Below, piece by piece: positions 16,966-24,951 of a stretch of DNA of 64,000 nucleotides. The notes below the pieces were generated by a model that worked only from the letters and a program-made list of their open reading frames with translations, made no database searches and was not told the DNA's origin. Both the position numbers and the translations under genes were made by a program. The stretch comes from JAJDFU01 sp964641965 (GTDB lineage Bacteria; Bacteroidota; Bacteroidia; Chitinophagales; Saprospiraceae), in the NCBI GenBank assembly GCA_964641965.1, contig CAZXLD010000008.1:52855-116854 (forward strand), written 5' to 3'. Numbering within the stretch: the first letter of the stretch is position 1; each line of letters begins with the position of its first letter.

Positions 16966-17952
16966 TTATTTTTTCCGGTAGGCGGAAGGGGAGAGGTTTG
17001 TCCAACGTTTAAATGCCCGATGGAAAGCACTTTGCTCTGAGAAGCCGGTTTGAAAGGCAATTTCTCCTATAGATCTGGAGGAATGGTTAAGTAGGTCTTT
17101 GGCAATTTTTTCTTGTGTTTGTCGAACCAGGGCTCGAAAGGTAATCCCGGATTCGGCCAATCTTCTGGTAAGGGTGCGACTGCTCATTCCCATATGTATC
17201 CCAATTTGAGTTATACCTGGAATACCGCTGGGGAGGGCATCTTGAATGAGCTTTTCCACATCGTTTACAATACGGTTCGACCCAATTTCAATTCCTTGGG
17301 TCTCCTCCTCTACGCGTTCTACCAGAAATTGGTTGATACTGCTATCGGCTTTGGCCGTTCGAGTTTCGAGGTCCGCCGATCGATAAGCGATGTAATTATG
17401 AGGTTGGTTAAACAGGATTGGGCTCTGGAACGCTTCTTTATAGCTGGCAAGATCGCCTGGGGCACTGTGTTTAAAGGATACTTCTATTGGGGCTATGTTG
17501 GTCTCCGTCATAGCTTGCAATACAACAACAGTGGCGGAAAAAGTAGCTTCGTTGGATAAGGCTACTCCTCTTCGGTAGGGATCCCGAAATAAATGGACCT
17601 TGGATACATCACCTTCTTTGTTGACTTTAAAGAGGTAAGTATTGGATAAAAGCTTGAAATAGCGCTCACAGCGTTCGAATATTTCGCCTGCTTTGGCGCA
17701 TGTTTTCCAGGAAAGGCCTAGTACTCCGTAATCATCCATTTTCATGTGCTGGCCTACGCGCACGGCAAAACCGGGACCAAGTAGGTGGTCTATCCTTTCG
17801 TGAAGAGCAAAAAATTGATCGGCTGGTACTGCCCGGATGTCATCCAAAGCCTTTATCGGTATGGGTAAATCCTGGAAATCCGTTTCCGACATACCCTCCG
17901 CCAAAGCGTGCATGATTATTTTTCGATAAAGATTCATCGAGATATAGTTCAT
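16966..17952 (-). CDS. AraC-family regulator with N-terminal ligand domain (OruR/PchR-like layout)
   Basis: 328 residues from ATG 17952 (MNYISMNLYRKI); an upstream TTG at 17988 would add 12. The N-terminal half matches the Arabinose_bd-type domain of AraC regulators (GLGPGFAVRVGQHMKM-like and YGVLGLSWKTCAKAGEIF.RCERYFKLL). The C-terminal helix-turn-helix pair is GIHMGMSSRTLTRRLAESGITF and IGEIAFQTGFSEQSAFHRAFKRWTNLSPSAYRKK. Ligand unknown. Stands alone between a repeat-filled intergenic region and the hydroxylase gene 157 bases away; not evidently an operon. Confidence 0.87.
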   Translation of the reverse strand: MNYISMNLYRKIIMHALAEGMSETDFQDLPIPIKALDDIRAVPADQFFALHERIDHLLGPGFAVRVGQHMKMDDYGVLGLSWKTCAKAGEIFERCERYFKLLSNTYLFKVNKEGDVSKVHLFRDPYRRGVALSNEATFSATVVVLQAMTETNIAPIEVSFKHSAPGDLASYKEAFQSPILFNQPHNYIAYRSADLETRTAKADSSINQFLVERVEEETQGIEIGSNRIVNDVEKLIQDALPSGIPGITQIGIHMGMSSRTLTRRLAESGITFRALVRQTQEKIAKDLLNHSSRSIGEIAFQTGFSEQSAFHRAFKRWTNLSPSAYRKK

Positions 17953-18108
17953 GCCGGTGCCAGGATTTTCTCGGTAGAGGGACTTCAATACCGATTATGT
18001 GCAATTCAGTTCTAGGGGCATAGCTGTTTCGATAGTTGGCTATGCTCCTGCCAAGCTGGTTACGAACTAAAAATAAGCATCTTTCCCTTTCTACGTAGCG
18101 GTTATGGG

Positions 18109-18873
18109 TTAATGGGCAAACCGTTTGGCCTGCACCTGATCATAGGTTTCGACGTAGTCTGTAAATTCGGTTTGCATCAATCGGTCCCAGAACCGAAAAT
18201 AGACGGCATAATTTCCCTTGGATTTTCGATGGTGCATATTGTGATGCACCGAGGTGACCAAGCATTCGAACAGGATCGAATAGCGAAACCAACGGGGCAG
18301 TATTTCATAGCCCAAATGGGCGTACACGTTGAAGGCGAAAATCAGCAGGGTCGTAAAAAGCAAAGTCGACAGGTTCATGGGAACCAATAAGACAATAATA
18401 GCAGCCCCCAGCGCCTCCAGAATGGCTTCGATCAGGTTGAAAGAGTAACTGGCCAAGGGAGTCGGGTTCGTGGAGCGGTGGTGAATCGCATGGGTCCATC
18501 TGAATACGCTTTTGCTATGCATCGCTCGATGTACCCAATAGAAATAGGTATCGTGGAGAACTAATGCCAGAAAGATACTGACCGGAACCCACCAAAAGGG
18601 ATAGGAAACAGACTCCCGAAATGGTATCGAATTGGCCCCAAAAGGAGCATGGAGGATCAAAATACCAGCCGTAATAAATACCAGGATTGTTTTGAGGGAA
18701 TGGATCAACTCACGGACGAAATCCTTATGCTTGGCTACCCGATCCTGAATTTTATGCCTTGAAAAATAGCTCGGAAACCAAATATAAAAGATCAGAAAGG
18801 GGATGCCCGCCATCACGAAAAACCGAAAAAAATTCATGAAAATCGGGATAAAAAACAGAGATGGATCTTGCAT
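18109..18873 (-). CDS. Fatty acid/sterol hydroxylase (di-iron membrane enzyme)
   Basis: 254 residues, four to five membrane helices, with the three histidine boxes of the sterol desaturase/fatty acid hydroxylase superfamily: HDTYFYWVHRAMH, HAIHH and HHNMHH, plus the intervening NVYAHLGYEILP histidine. These bind two irons for O2-dependent hydroxylation or desaturation of a membrane lipid. The lipid substrate cannot be told from the sequence. A strong hairpin precedes it upstream. Confidence 0.9.
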   Translation of the reverse strand: MQDPSLFFIPIFMNFFRFFVMAGIPFLIFYIWFPSYFSRHKIQDRVAKHKDFVRELIHSLKTILVFITAGILILHAPFGANSIPFRESVSYPFWWVPVSIFLALVLHDTYFYWVHRAMHSKSVFRWTHAIHHRSTNPTPLASYSFNLIEAILEALGAAIIVLLVPMNLSTLLFTTLLIFAFNVYAHLGYEILPRWFRYSILFECLVTSVHHNMHHRKSKGNYAVYFRFWDRLMQTEFTDYVETYDQVQAKRFAH

Positions 18874-18961
18874 ATCTATTTAGTTTAAGATTGGAGAAAA
18901 TTAGAATACGTAAAAGTGATCCCGCTTGAACATTCTCAGGGTCAGATAGGACGTTAACTTT

Positions 18962-18992
18962 GGCTCGGAGGAAGGTTGGAATCCTCCGAGCC
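18962..18992 (-). terminator. Strong stem-loop after the lipoprotein gene
   Basis: 11-bp perfect stem GGCTCGGAGGA / TCCTCCGAGCC with a 9-base loop, 10 bases after the end of the lipoprotein gene at 19002. On the minus strand it is followed by AAAGTTAACG rather than a T-run, so it is terminator-like but not textbook. Confidence 0.55.
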
Positions 18993-19001
18993 TTATAATG
19001 C

Positions 19002-19721
19002 CTACCTCAAGTCAATAATAAATTCCATTCCATTTAACACAATAATAGCTGTTTGATCACCATTGAAAGTGATGGTGCCCTCATACGTTTCCGTATTTCC
19101 ATTTAGAGTGAGTATCAGGCTATATTCTCCGGAGCCGGAAGTGATCATTCGGCTTTCTTTATGTACAACTACATCGGTCAAGGTCAGATCCAGCGTAGAT
19201 GCTCCGCTATTAGACTGCCGGAACAGGAAGACATTCGCTCCGCTGCGGATGTAGGTTCCATTCCAGGTAATAGCGGGAGAAATAAACTCCAGTCCTGTAA
19301 GCGACCCATTGAATGAACTGGAGCTTTCGGAACTAATTCTGTCCGTGTTAAGGTTCAACTCGGACTCAAGGGAGAGTAAAGCAGCTTCGGGTACGTTGAA
19401 ATTGTTACAACTCAGCTCGAATGACCATCCGATTTGGCTGGAGGCTTGCCCTTTGGCACCATTGTATTCAAACAAAAAGGTGTCCTCAATTAAGCTGTCG
19501 CATAATTCGGCCAGAGACAGGGATGCCAAAGCGCCGGTAGTGCTTTCCATTTCGGCTGTCAATCCGCCGTTGGAGTGCGCCAGGGAGACTTCCAGTACCT
19601 CGGCTACCTCTTCTTGAGTTAGTTCAGGCTCGGACGAATTTTCGCTTTTTTCACAGGATAATAAGGTGCTCATAGAGAGCATGAGCAGGGTCAAAAAAAT
19701 AAAACAGGTTGAACGTGTCAT
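19002..19721 (-). CDS. Lipoprotein of unknown function
   Basis: 239 residues. A lipoprotein signal (CFIFLTLLMLSMSTLLSC, lipobox LLSC) is followed by an acidic Ser/Glu-rich linker. The rest is beta-rich and Ser/Thr-rich (LELNTDRISSESSSSFNGSLTGLEF; GSGEYSLILTLNGNTETYEGTITFNGDQTAIIVLNG) as in small Bacteroidota surface lipoproteins. There is one internal Cys pair (LCD, LSCNN). I do not recognise the family. It is immediately flanked by the strong hairpin at 18962. Confidence 0.65.
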   Translation of the reverse strand: MTRSTCFIFLTLLMLSMSTLLSCEKSENSSEPELTQEEVAEVLEVSLAHSNGGLTAEMESTTGALASLSLAELCDSLIEDTFLFEYNGAKGQASSQIGWSFELSCNNFNVPEAALLSLESELNLNTDRISSESSSSFNGSLTGLEFISPAITWNGTYIRSGANVFLFRQSNSGASTLDLTLTDVVVHKESRMITSGSGEYSLILTLNGNTETYEGTITFNGDQTAIIVLNGMEFIIDLR

Positions 19722-19867
19722 GAAGGACTTGTTTTTTGGAGTTAATTAAATTTGAATACCACGAAAGTACATGGAGACGGGAAAGAAGTAAATTAACAAA
19801 GGATAATAAAGATGGTGGGAGAGGGAAGAAAGTTAGGGGTAGAAGGTATTTGGCAGGGCGGAAGCGT

Positions 19868-20470
19868 CTAATAACTCTTGGCTTGGTTTTGAGCTATTCT
19901 TTTGCGGATGCGACTCAGGGAAACAGGGGTAATGCCGAGTATATTGGCGATATATTTATCCGGAACGCGATTAACAATTTCCGGGTTTTGCCGGATAAAA
20001 TGGAGATAGCGTTCTTCCGGGGAGTACAACAAGAAAGATTCGTTACGCGAAATAGTGGTTCGCAAAATATCCCGCAGGAAGTATTTGCGATTTCTTTCCA
20101 GCTTGGGATTTTGATCAATAAGGTCTTGGAGCAAGTCATAATCAATGGTTAAAACCTTGGTAGGTTCCATAGTCTGGGCGTAAAAACGGGAGGGACGTTC
20201 AAAGAGGGCAGCATCTATATTGATGTATATCTGATTCTCCCACCGAAGCCAGGTAGTAATTTCATCGCCTCGTTCATTCAGGAAAAAAGCGCGAACCATT
20301 CCTTGCTGAATAAAGAAGACGGTTTTGTCTTGGCTACCCTCTTGCTGGATGTATTCCCGCGCATCGAAAGAGCGGGATTTGGCGGCCCGGATCAGTACCT
20401 GCGCATCCTGAAACGTCAGGTTTCTGGAGAATTTGTAAAGCTTTCTGAGCTTGTCTATATCAATGACCAT
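19868..20470 (-). CDS. Crp/Fnr-family transcriptional regulator
   Basis: 201 residues from ATG 20470 (TTG at 20485 would add five). cNMP-binding beta-roll (FDAREYIQQEGSQDKTVFFIQQGMVRAFFL; WLRWENQIYINIDAALF) followed by a winged helix with ANILGITPVSLSRIRKRI. Divergent from the EAD11 protein gene 20666; the 195-base interval has two dyads, one with CRP-like 22-bp geometry. That makes this regulator the natural candidate for control of the EAD11 gene; direct binding is inference. Confidence 0.87.
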   Translation of the reverse strand: MVIDIDKLRKLYKFSRNLTFQDAQVLIRAAKSRSFDAREYIQQEGSQDKTVFFIQQGMVRAFFLNERGDEITTWLRWENQIYINIDAALFERPSRFYAQTMEPTKVLTIDYDLLQDLIDQNPKLERNRKYFLRDILRTTISRNESFLLYSPEERYLHFIRQNPEIVNRVPDKYIANILGITPVSLSRIRKRIAQNQAKSY

Positions 20471-20604
20471 GGGCTTTGTTCTCAAAACGGCTCAGTTGCG
20501 AGCTGTGGCTGAAATAAGTTAACAGTCAGACTATCCCTCCATCGAAAGGTTTAATTCCCAAATTGGTAAAAGGAAATTGTTTTTGATGATTATTCATACT
20601 ATAC

Positions 20605-20618
20605 ATGATAATTATCAT
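20605..20618. promoter_or_regulatory. Perfect palindrome ATGATAATTATCAT in shared promoter region
   Basis: A 14-bp perfect dyad in the interval between the divergent Crp/Fnr gene and the EAD11 gene. It resembles part of a Fur-type box but is shorter. The nearby second dyad makes an operator role more likely than chance. Confidence 0.45.
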
Positions 20619-20622
20619 ACCA

Positions 20623-20644
20623 ATAAACATGAACATATGTTTAT
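20623..20644. promoter_or_regulatory. CRP-geometry inverted repeat ATAAACAT-N6-ATGTTTAT
   Basis: Two perfect 8-base arms separated by 6 bases, 22 bp in total, the same geometry as CRP-family sites (which have arms spaced by 6). It lies 22 bases before the EAD11 start. A site this close to the start fits repression of that gene if the mRNA leader is short. Confidence 0.5.
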
Positions 20645-20665
20645 TTTTAAGCAAGCGACATCCAC

Positions 20666-21889
20666 ATGAAAGAACGGGATCTTAACTATATCAGGGACTT
20701 GCTCATAAAGGGTCGGATGAACGATGCCTTACAGGAGTTATTCGCTCTACTGCAGAGTAGCAGCAGTTTCCATGGTCAGCTCAGGGATGACGTTATCCTG
20801 CTACAGACGCAGTATAATGAGCTCAAAAGAAAAGAAAACCTGCATCTGATTTCCTCCGAAGAGGCCCAATTAAACCATTCCCAACTTCAGAATGCTATTT
20901 TGGTGGTGATCAATAGTCTGGAAAATCCCTCCCGACCATCTCCTTTTGTTGTAGTTCCGGGGCTCCCACAATGGCCTTCCTGGGTGATTCCGGTTGGGGT
21001 TGTTCTGTTTCTGGTCTTTCTCGCTTTTTTGATAAAGGATGCCCTGTTGCAGCCTAACCCGGTAGCCGAATCAATAGATAATCAAGAGCCTGATCCTGCA
21101 GGAGTCCAGTTGAAAAGTACCTCTGCAGCATCCTTTCCGGATGTATATCTTTCGGATTGGCGATTTGATCCACCGCAGCCTACTCAATATCAAGAGGTAG
21201 AACTATCCTTCCTGGTTGGCAACAAAGGGGATGGGGTCGCTCAAGAAGTCACTGTAGCATGGTGGCCCAACGCCCATGCCGGAGGGGTGGCCAAAAGGTG
21301 GACGGTATCCCTGGCTCCGCATGAAGAAAAACGCCGGTTTTTTACTTACGAAGGCTATACAGAACCGCATAATCAATTGCAAACCAAACTGGTGGTCGAT
21401 CCGGATATGGAATTGCAAGAGGTGAATAGGTCTGATAATACCTTAATTAAAACCATTCAGGTGAAGCGAAACCTAAGGCAGCAGCCTGACCCGACGCCTT
21501 CAGAAGAACCGGTAATGGATATTTCCGGTTTTTGGATCACTCCATTTCCAAGGTTGACCTATGAGGTAACCCAAGAAGGAGCCGATTATGGATGGGTGAT
21601 TCCCGGTTCTGGGACAACTGGTACTGGGAAAATTTCCGGGAATCAACTTAGCGGTAAAATTGGAGAGCAAACGGTTACCTACGAAGCAGTCTTATTTGAC
21701 GCTGATGGAACCCCATTGGTACTTTTCACAGCACATCCCCTTCACTTTCGAACGATTCTGTTTAAAGATTGCAATGATCTTCAACGTTTTCTCCATAAGT
21801 ACAAGGAACAGAAGCCAAATTACTACACCATTTTAAGCGCAGAATTAAAGAAAATTCAGAATCCAGTCTGTCTAGACCTTTCCTATTGA
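20666..21889 (+). CDS. EAD11-type effector-associated domain, TM helix, CARDB and C-terminal beta domain
   Basis: 407 residues. Residues 1-90 match effector-associated domain 11: helical, LLIKGRMNDALQELFALL, then LQTQYNELKRKENLHLISSEEAQLNHSQLQNAILVVIN. Such domains (EADs) act as adaptors in NTPase/protease conflict and apoptosis-like systems. A membrane helix follows at about 113-132 (IPVGVVLFLVFLAFLIKDALL). A CARDB-like beta-sandwich spans about 155-270 (PDVYLSDWRFDPPQPTQYQEVELSFLVGNKGDG). A C-terminal segment (300-400) of beta character begins with SGFWITPF and resembles a lipocalin-like fold. No enzyme domain is present, so this is likely the membrane receptor half of a two-part system. 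A terminator follows at 21908. Confidence 0.75.
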   Translation: MKERDLNYIRDLLIKGRMNDALQELFALLQSSSSFHGQLRDDVILLQTQYNELKRKENLHLISSEEAQLNHSQLQNAILVVINSLENPSRPSPFVVVPGLPQWPSWVIPVGVVLFLVFLAFLIKDALLQPNPVAESIDNQEPDPAGVQLKSTSAASFPDVYLSDWRFDPPQPTQYQEVELSFLVGNKGDGVAQEVTVAWWPNAHAGGVAKRWTVSLAPHEEKRRFFTYEGYTEPHNQLQTKLVVDPDMELQEVNRSDNTLIKTIQVKRNLRQQPDPTPSEEPVMDISGFWITPFPRLTYEVTQEGADYGWVIPGSGTTGTGKISGNQLSGKIGEQTVTYEAVLFDADGTPLVLFTAHPLHFRTILFKDCNDLQRFLHKYKEQKPNYYTILSAELKKIQNPVCLDLSY

Positions 21890-21907
21890 ATGCTATCCTA
21901 CTTTTCG

Positions 21908-21943
21908 GTAACCCGGAAACGCCTAGTTGCCGGGTTACTTTTT
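21908..21943 (+). terminator. Rho-independent terminator after the EAD11 gene
   Basis: Stem GTAACCCGG / CCGGGTTAC (9 bp) around a 13-base loop, followed by TTTTT, 19 bases downstream of the EAD11 stop. Shares its stem sequence with hairpins at 14736 and 23588. Confidence 0.8.
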
Positions 21944-21946
21944 GGC

Positions 21947-23363
21947 CTATTGCTCCAACTCAGCTATTGCTTTCTGAATATCCGCTTTGTCCTTGACCAG
22001 ATTTTTCGCTACGCTCCGAAAAAAAGACTGCCGATCTCTAGGGTAGCCCAGGTCCAGATCTACTGGAATGCCTATGTTTTCGTAGATGTTGCCGGCATTA
22101 TCCCTATTGATCTCGTCGGATAGGGCAATAGCCCAACCATTGGGGAGCTTCTTTTCCAAGGCCGTGGAAAGCGCACCTTGGGTGGGAGCCCCGATGCGTT
22201 TGACCTGATCCATGGCCAGGGTAGCCAGCGCAAATGCTTCAGCTGCACTGCCGGTCTGGGGAGAGATCAGCAGGTAGACCGGTTTCTGGTAGGGCGTAGG
22301 ATGAGCGTCCAGGTACATTGCCAAGGGCGGGGAGAAGTTATTTCCATACCGTAGTTGTTGTGTGCCAATCCGGAGGCGTTGCGCGTTAAAGCGGTGGAGG
22401 ATCTCCTGACTGACTGCATCCTGACCGCCCCCATTGAACCGGAGGTCAATGACCATCCGTTTGGTGTCACCTAGATCTGTCTTAACCCGATCCATAATCT
22501 GACCTACGCCTTCTCTTTCCTTTTGGATGTATTGGCCCTCATTCATTTGGTAGAAGGTATGCACATAAGCATCCACATAGCCCTTCGCCTCAACCAGCGA
22601 ATCGGACAATTGCAGATCGGCATACAGCCACATGGCTTTGATCAGGATAAAGCCGGTTTGGTCATCCAGTTTGCCCCATTGGATCAGCCAGAAATCGGAA
22701 GTAAGGTTTTCCATTAGGTGATGTTCGGCTACCTGTTGAGCGATAAAAAAGTCCCCGATTTCTTCTTCTGCGTTTTCCTCTTCTGGTACAGGGTAAAGTT
22801 CTTCGAGGGTTTCGTATACCTCATCGGTAGCTTCCAGGAAGGCGTGGTTGTCGTTAATAAGAGCCCGGGTTTCTTCCAGGACTTGATACAATTCAGCATC
22901 ACTGGATTCAGAGTGGAGCTTGGCGCGTTGCGCTATATTCAGGCTGTCCCAATTGATCTAGTTGAGGTCGAAATAGGCGTAATGGTTGGCCAGGTTAAGC
23001 GCAAATACATCATAATTAAAGAGTGGATCTTTTCGCTTGGCCTCGGGCAACGGTTGCATACATAAGGCTGGAAGTTGGTTTGTTCGGGTATAGAAATAGG
23101 TGACCGTTCCTTTTGTGATTCGCAGGGTATCATGGGAAAGATTTAGCGCATCCCCAAACTCTTGGAGTTGCCCTTTTCGAACGGGTAGGCAGGAAATGGT
23201 TGTAATGTCATACTGGGTATATAGCTCCTCTTGGATGTGCAGTATACTGCCAGCGCCGATAGATCGCCAGCTGCCTTCAATTAGGTTATTGAACTTAGGG
23301 GACGGAGAACAAGAATAGAGGAAACAGAGGAATACGGCTAATGGATGGGGTAATCCGATACAT
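21947..23363 (-). pseudogene. Broken S41-family peptidase (tail-specific protease-like)
   Basis: The open part from TTG 22891 to 21947 has the S41 domain: KGYVDAYVHTFYQMNEGQY, then LRFNGGGQDAVSQEIL (peptide-binding GGN-type loop) and the catalytic block ISPQTGSAAEAFALATLAM (Ser) with Lys in MDQVKRIG. Upstream the same frame is open from 23431, save for one TAG at 22958-22960 between FDLN and INWDSLNIAQ, a spacing that matches the intact family's N-terminal part. The frame there has SCSPSPKFNNLIEG after a hydrophobic LAVFLCFLYSC lipoprotein-type segment, but no start codon; the ATG at 23361-23363 is one base out of frame (a CCCC run lies between). So it carries an amber and probably a frameshift. 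Real decay or errors not decided. Confidence 0.75.
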
Positions 23364-23784
23364 GTGTTGGTTTTCTCCCTAAAGAGTAGAGCAGTGGAAA
23401 AGGGTTGCAGAGGGACCGCTTTATACCATTTTTAATTAAAAGTGGCCTGTGCTCTAGAGACAACAATTCTTTAAATGGTATAATGTCTTGGATGCTGACA
23501 TCCGAAGGATCGTCAGTACTGACCAAGTTTGGCTGTTTTCCCATTTTTAAAATAGGTCATTTTAAACTTGCTTCAGCATTAGTTCTAAGTTACCGGGTAA
23601 CTCGAAGTCAGCGGGTAACTCGGGTGACTCCTCTAACTTGACTATCGATTTTTTTTATATTAAATTGAGTGCTGAGTAAATTGATTTTTATCTGTTATAT
23701 AAATAGACTATTTAATTTTTACAATAGATACAGGAAGAATTTTATTTTAATTATTTTTCATTAATAGTATTAAATAAATTTATT
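23364..23784. other. AT-rich intergenic region with partial structured repeat (copy 3) and hairpins
   Basis: About 420 bases without a gene. 23484-23527 carries a partial copy of the structured repeat: the conserved hairpin GCTGACATCC-GAA-GGATcGTCAG inside short arms CTTGG / CCAAG that differ in sequence from the other copies yet still pair. 23588-23630 has the GTTACCGGGTAACTCG-type palindromic repeats also seen at 14736 and 21908. From 23640 to 23784 the DNA is very AT-rich and should contain the promoter of the following gene; no clean -7 box was picked. Confidence 0.6.
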
Positions 23785-24678
23785 ATGGCATTAGTAAGCA
23801 CTTTCGAGCTGCTCGTAAAGCGTATTGCTCCTTTAACTCCGTCCGACCCAATAAATGCTGCCTTCAGGAGGGTAGTGCAGGGTTATTTTTTAACGATTTC
23901 AAATCCGAATGATCAGTTTTTGATTATTCGAGTCAGGGCGACTATTCCCACTTGGGTTGGCTCCCCACCTTCGCCAAATCCACAAAATGCACGGGAATTG
24001 ATTAATGGGCCAGAGGGGATTCGAAACCATATTTATACTTATGATATAACTGGTGGAGCCGCAAGGGGTCAAGTTATTTACAGTTCCCTCCTGGGGCCAA
24101 GTTTACCTTGTGGAGAGAACGCCAAACGATTTCAAACCGGGTTTCTTTTTCTGCCACCCTGCCAAACAGCAGCAGTGAAGATTTTACCGGACCTAGAATC
24201 TGAAGCAATCAATTTAGGGAACCCAAGTCTGGAAATTCGAGGCTATGTTGAGATCTTTCGTACATCCTTTTTCCCAATTCCTCAGGAGCCAGTAGAACTG
24301 GTTCTGACTCCCGAAATTCGGGGCACTTTTTTGGATAACAACTATCCAGATTTCTGTGGGGGTAATTCTTTGGATTTTGACCAAATCGCTTATTCTCTTC
24401 CACTGGCTGACGGTGCCGCACGTGTAAAAGTAGAATCATTACCTGTGAGTTTTCCATTTGACCTATTCTCAACCGATATAGAGCAAACCAAATTAGAGAC
24501 TAACAGGGATTATGCTGGAAAAATCGTTCTCCAGGATAATACCCTAAAGCAGTTTGATGAAATGATCAAACGGGAAAAAGAAATTAATCCAGCTTTTAAT
24601 TTTGATTTGGTTTCTTTCCGAGAATATGTTGAGGCCGAATTAAACCGCAATCCAGAACTTTACATGAAGGGACAATAG
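23785..24678 (+). CDS. Protein of unknown function (297 residues, no signal peptide)
   Basis: Begins MALVSTFELLVKRIAPLTP with no signal peptide or membrane segment, so probably cytoplasmic. The sequence has a beta-sandwich appearance (VVQGYFLTISNPNDQFLIIRVRATIP; SLEIRGYVEIFRT; VELVLTPEIRGTFLDNN) and three Cys residues (PCGE, PPCQ, FCGG). The C-terminal 70 residues are helical and charged. No family recognised. The upstream AT-rich promoter region and the terminator-like hairpin at 24736 indicate a single-gene unit. Possibly horizontally acquired. Confidence 0.6.
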   Translation: MALVSTFELLVKRIAPLTPSDPINAAFRRVVQGYFLTISNPNDQFLIIRVRATIPTWVGSPPSPNPQNARELINGPEGIRNHIYTYDITGGAARGQVIYSSLLGPSLPCGENAKRFQTGFLFLPPCQTAAVKILPDLESEAINLGNPSLEIRGYVEIFRTSFFPIPQEPVELVLTPEIRGTFLDNNYPDFCGGNSLDFDQIAYSLPLADGAARVKVESLPVSFPFDLFSTDIEQTKLETNRDYAGKIVLQDNTLKQFDEMIKREKEINPAFNFDLVSFREYVEAELNRNPELYMKGQ

Positions 24679-24735
24679 AATTTAGATTCTTACTTTTGAT
24701 TTATAGTTTATCGAATTGATAACAAAGGTAATTGA

Positions 24736-24771
24736 AAAGGTTGTTGTGTCATATAGAGCACAGCAACCTTT
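24736..24771 (+). terminator. Hairpin terminator after the 297-residue protein gene
   Basis: Stem AAAGGTTGTTGTG / CACAGCAACCTTT (13 bp with one G-T pair), 10-base loop, followed by ATCTGC. It is 57 bases past the gene's stop; the flanking A and T runs make it usable in both directions. Confidence 0.6.
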
Positions 24772-24951
24772 ATCTGCTATTAATACTGATACAAGCCTAA
24801 AATGACTTACTAAAAAATCAGAAATTAGCCAAAATTCGGCCACCTCAACGACAAATATCGGGACCAAAGACATTATATCATTTTAAGTGATGCGGTATTT
24901 AAGGGACAGGCTATTTTCAACTTAAAATGGTACAAAGACCCCAAACGGATT

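Noticed and set aside
20605..20618. ATGATAATTATCAT as a Fur box
   Set aside because: Only part of the 19-bp Fur consensus is present and no iron-related genes are nearby; kept as a generic operator candidate.
22958..22960. Amber readthrough or recoded TAG in the S41 peptidase
   Set aside because: Other genes here, including guaA, end in TAG as an ordinary stop; no recoding signal or structured element follows the codon.
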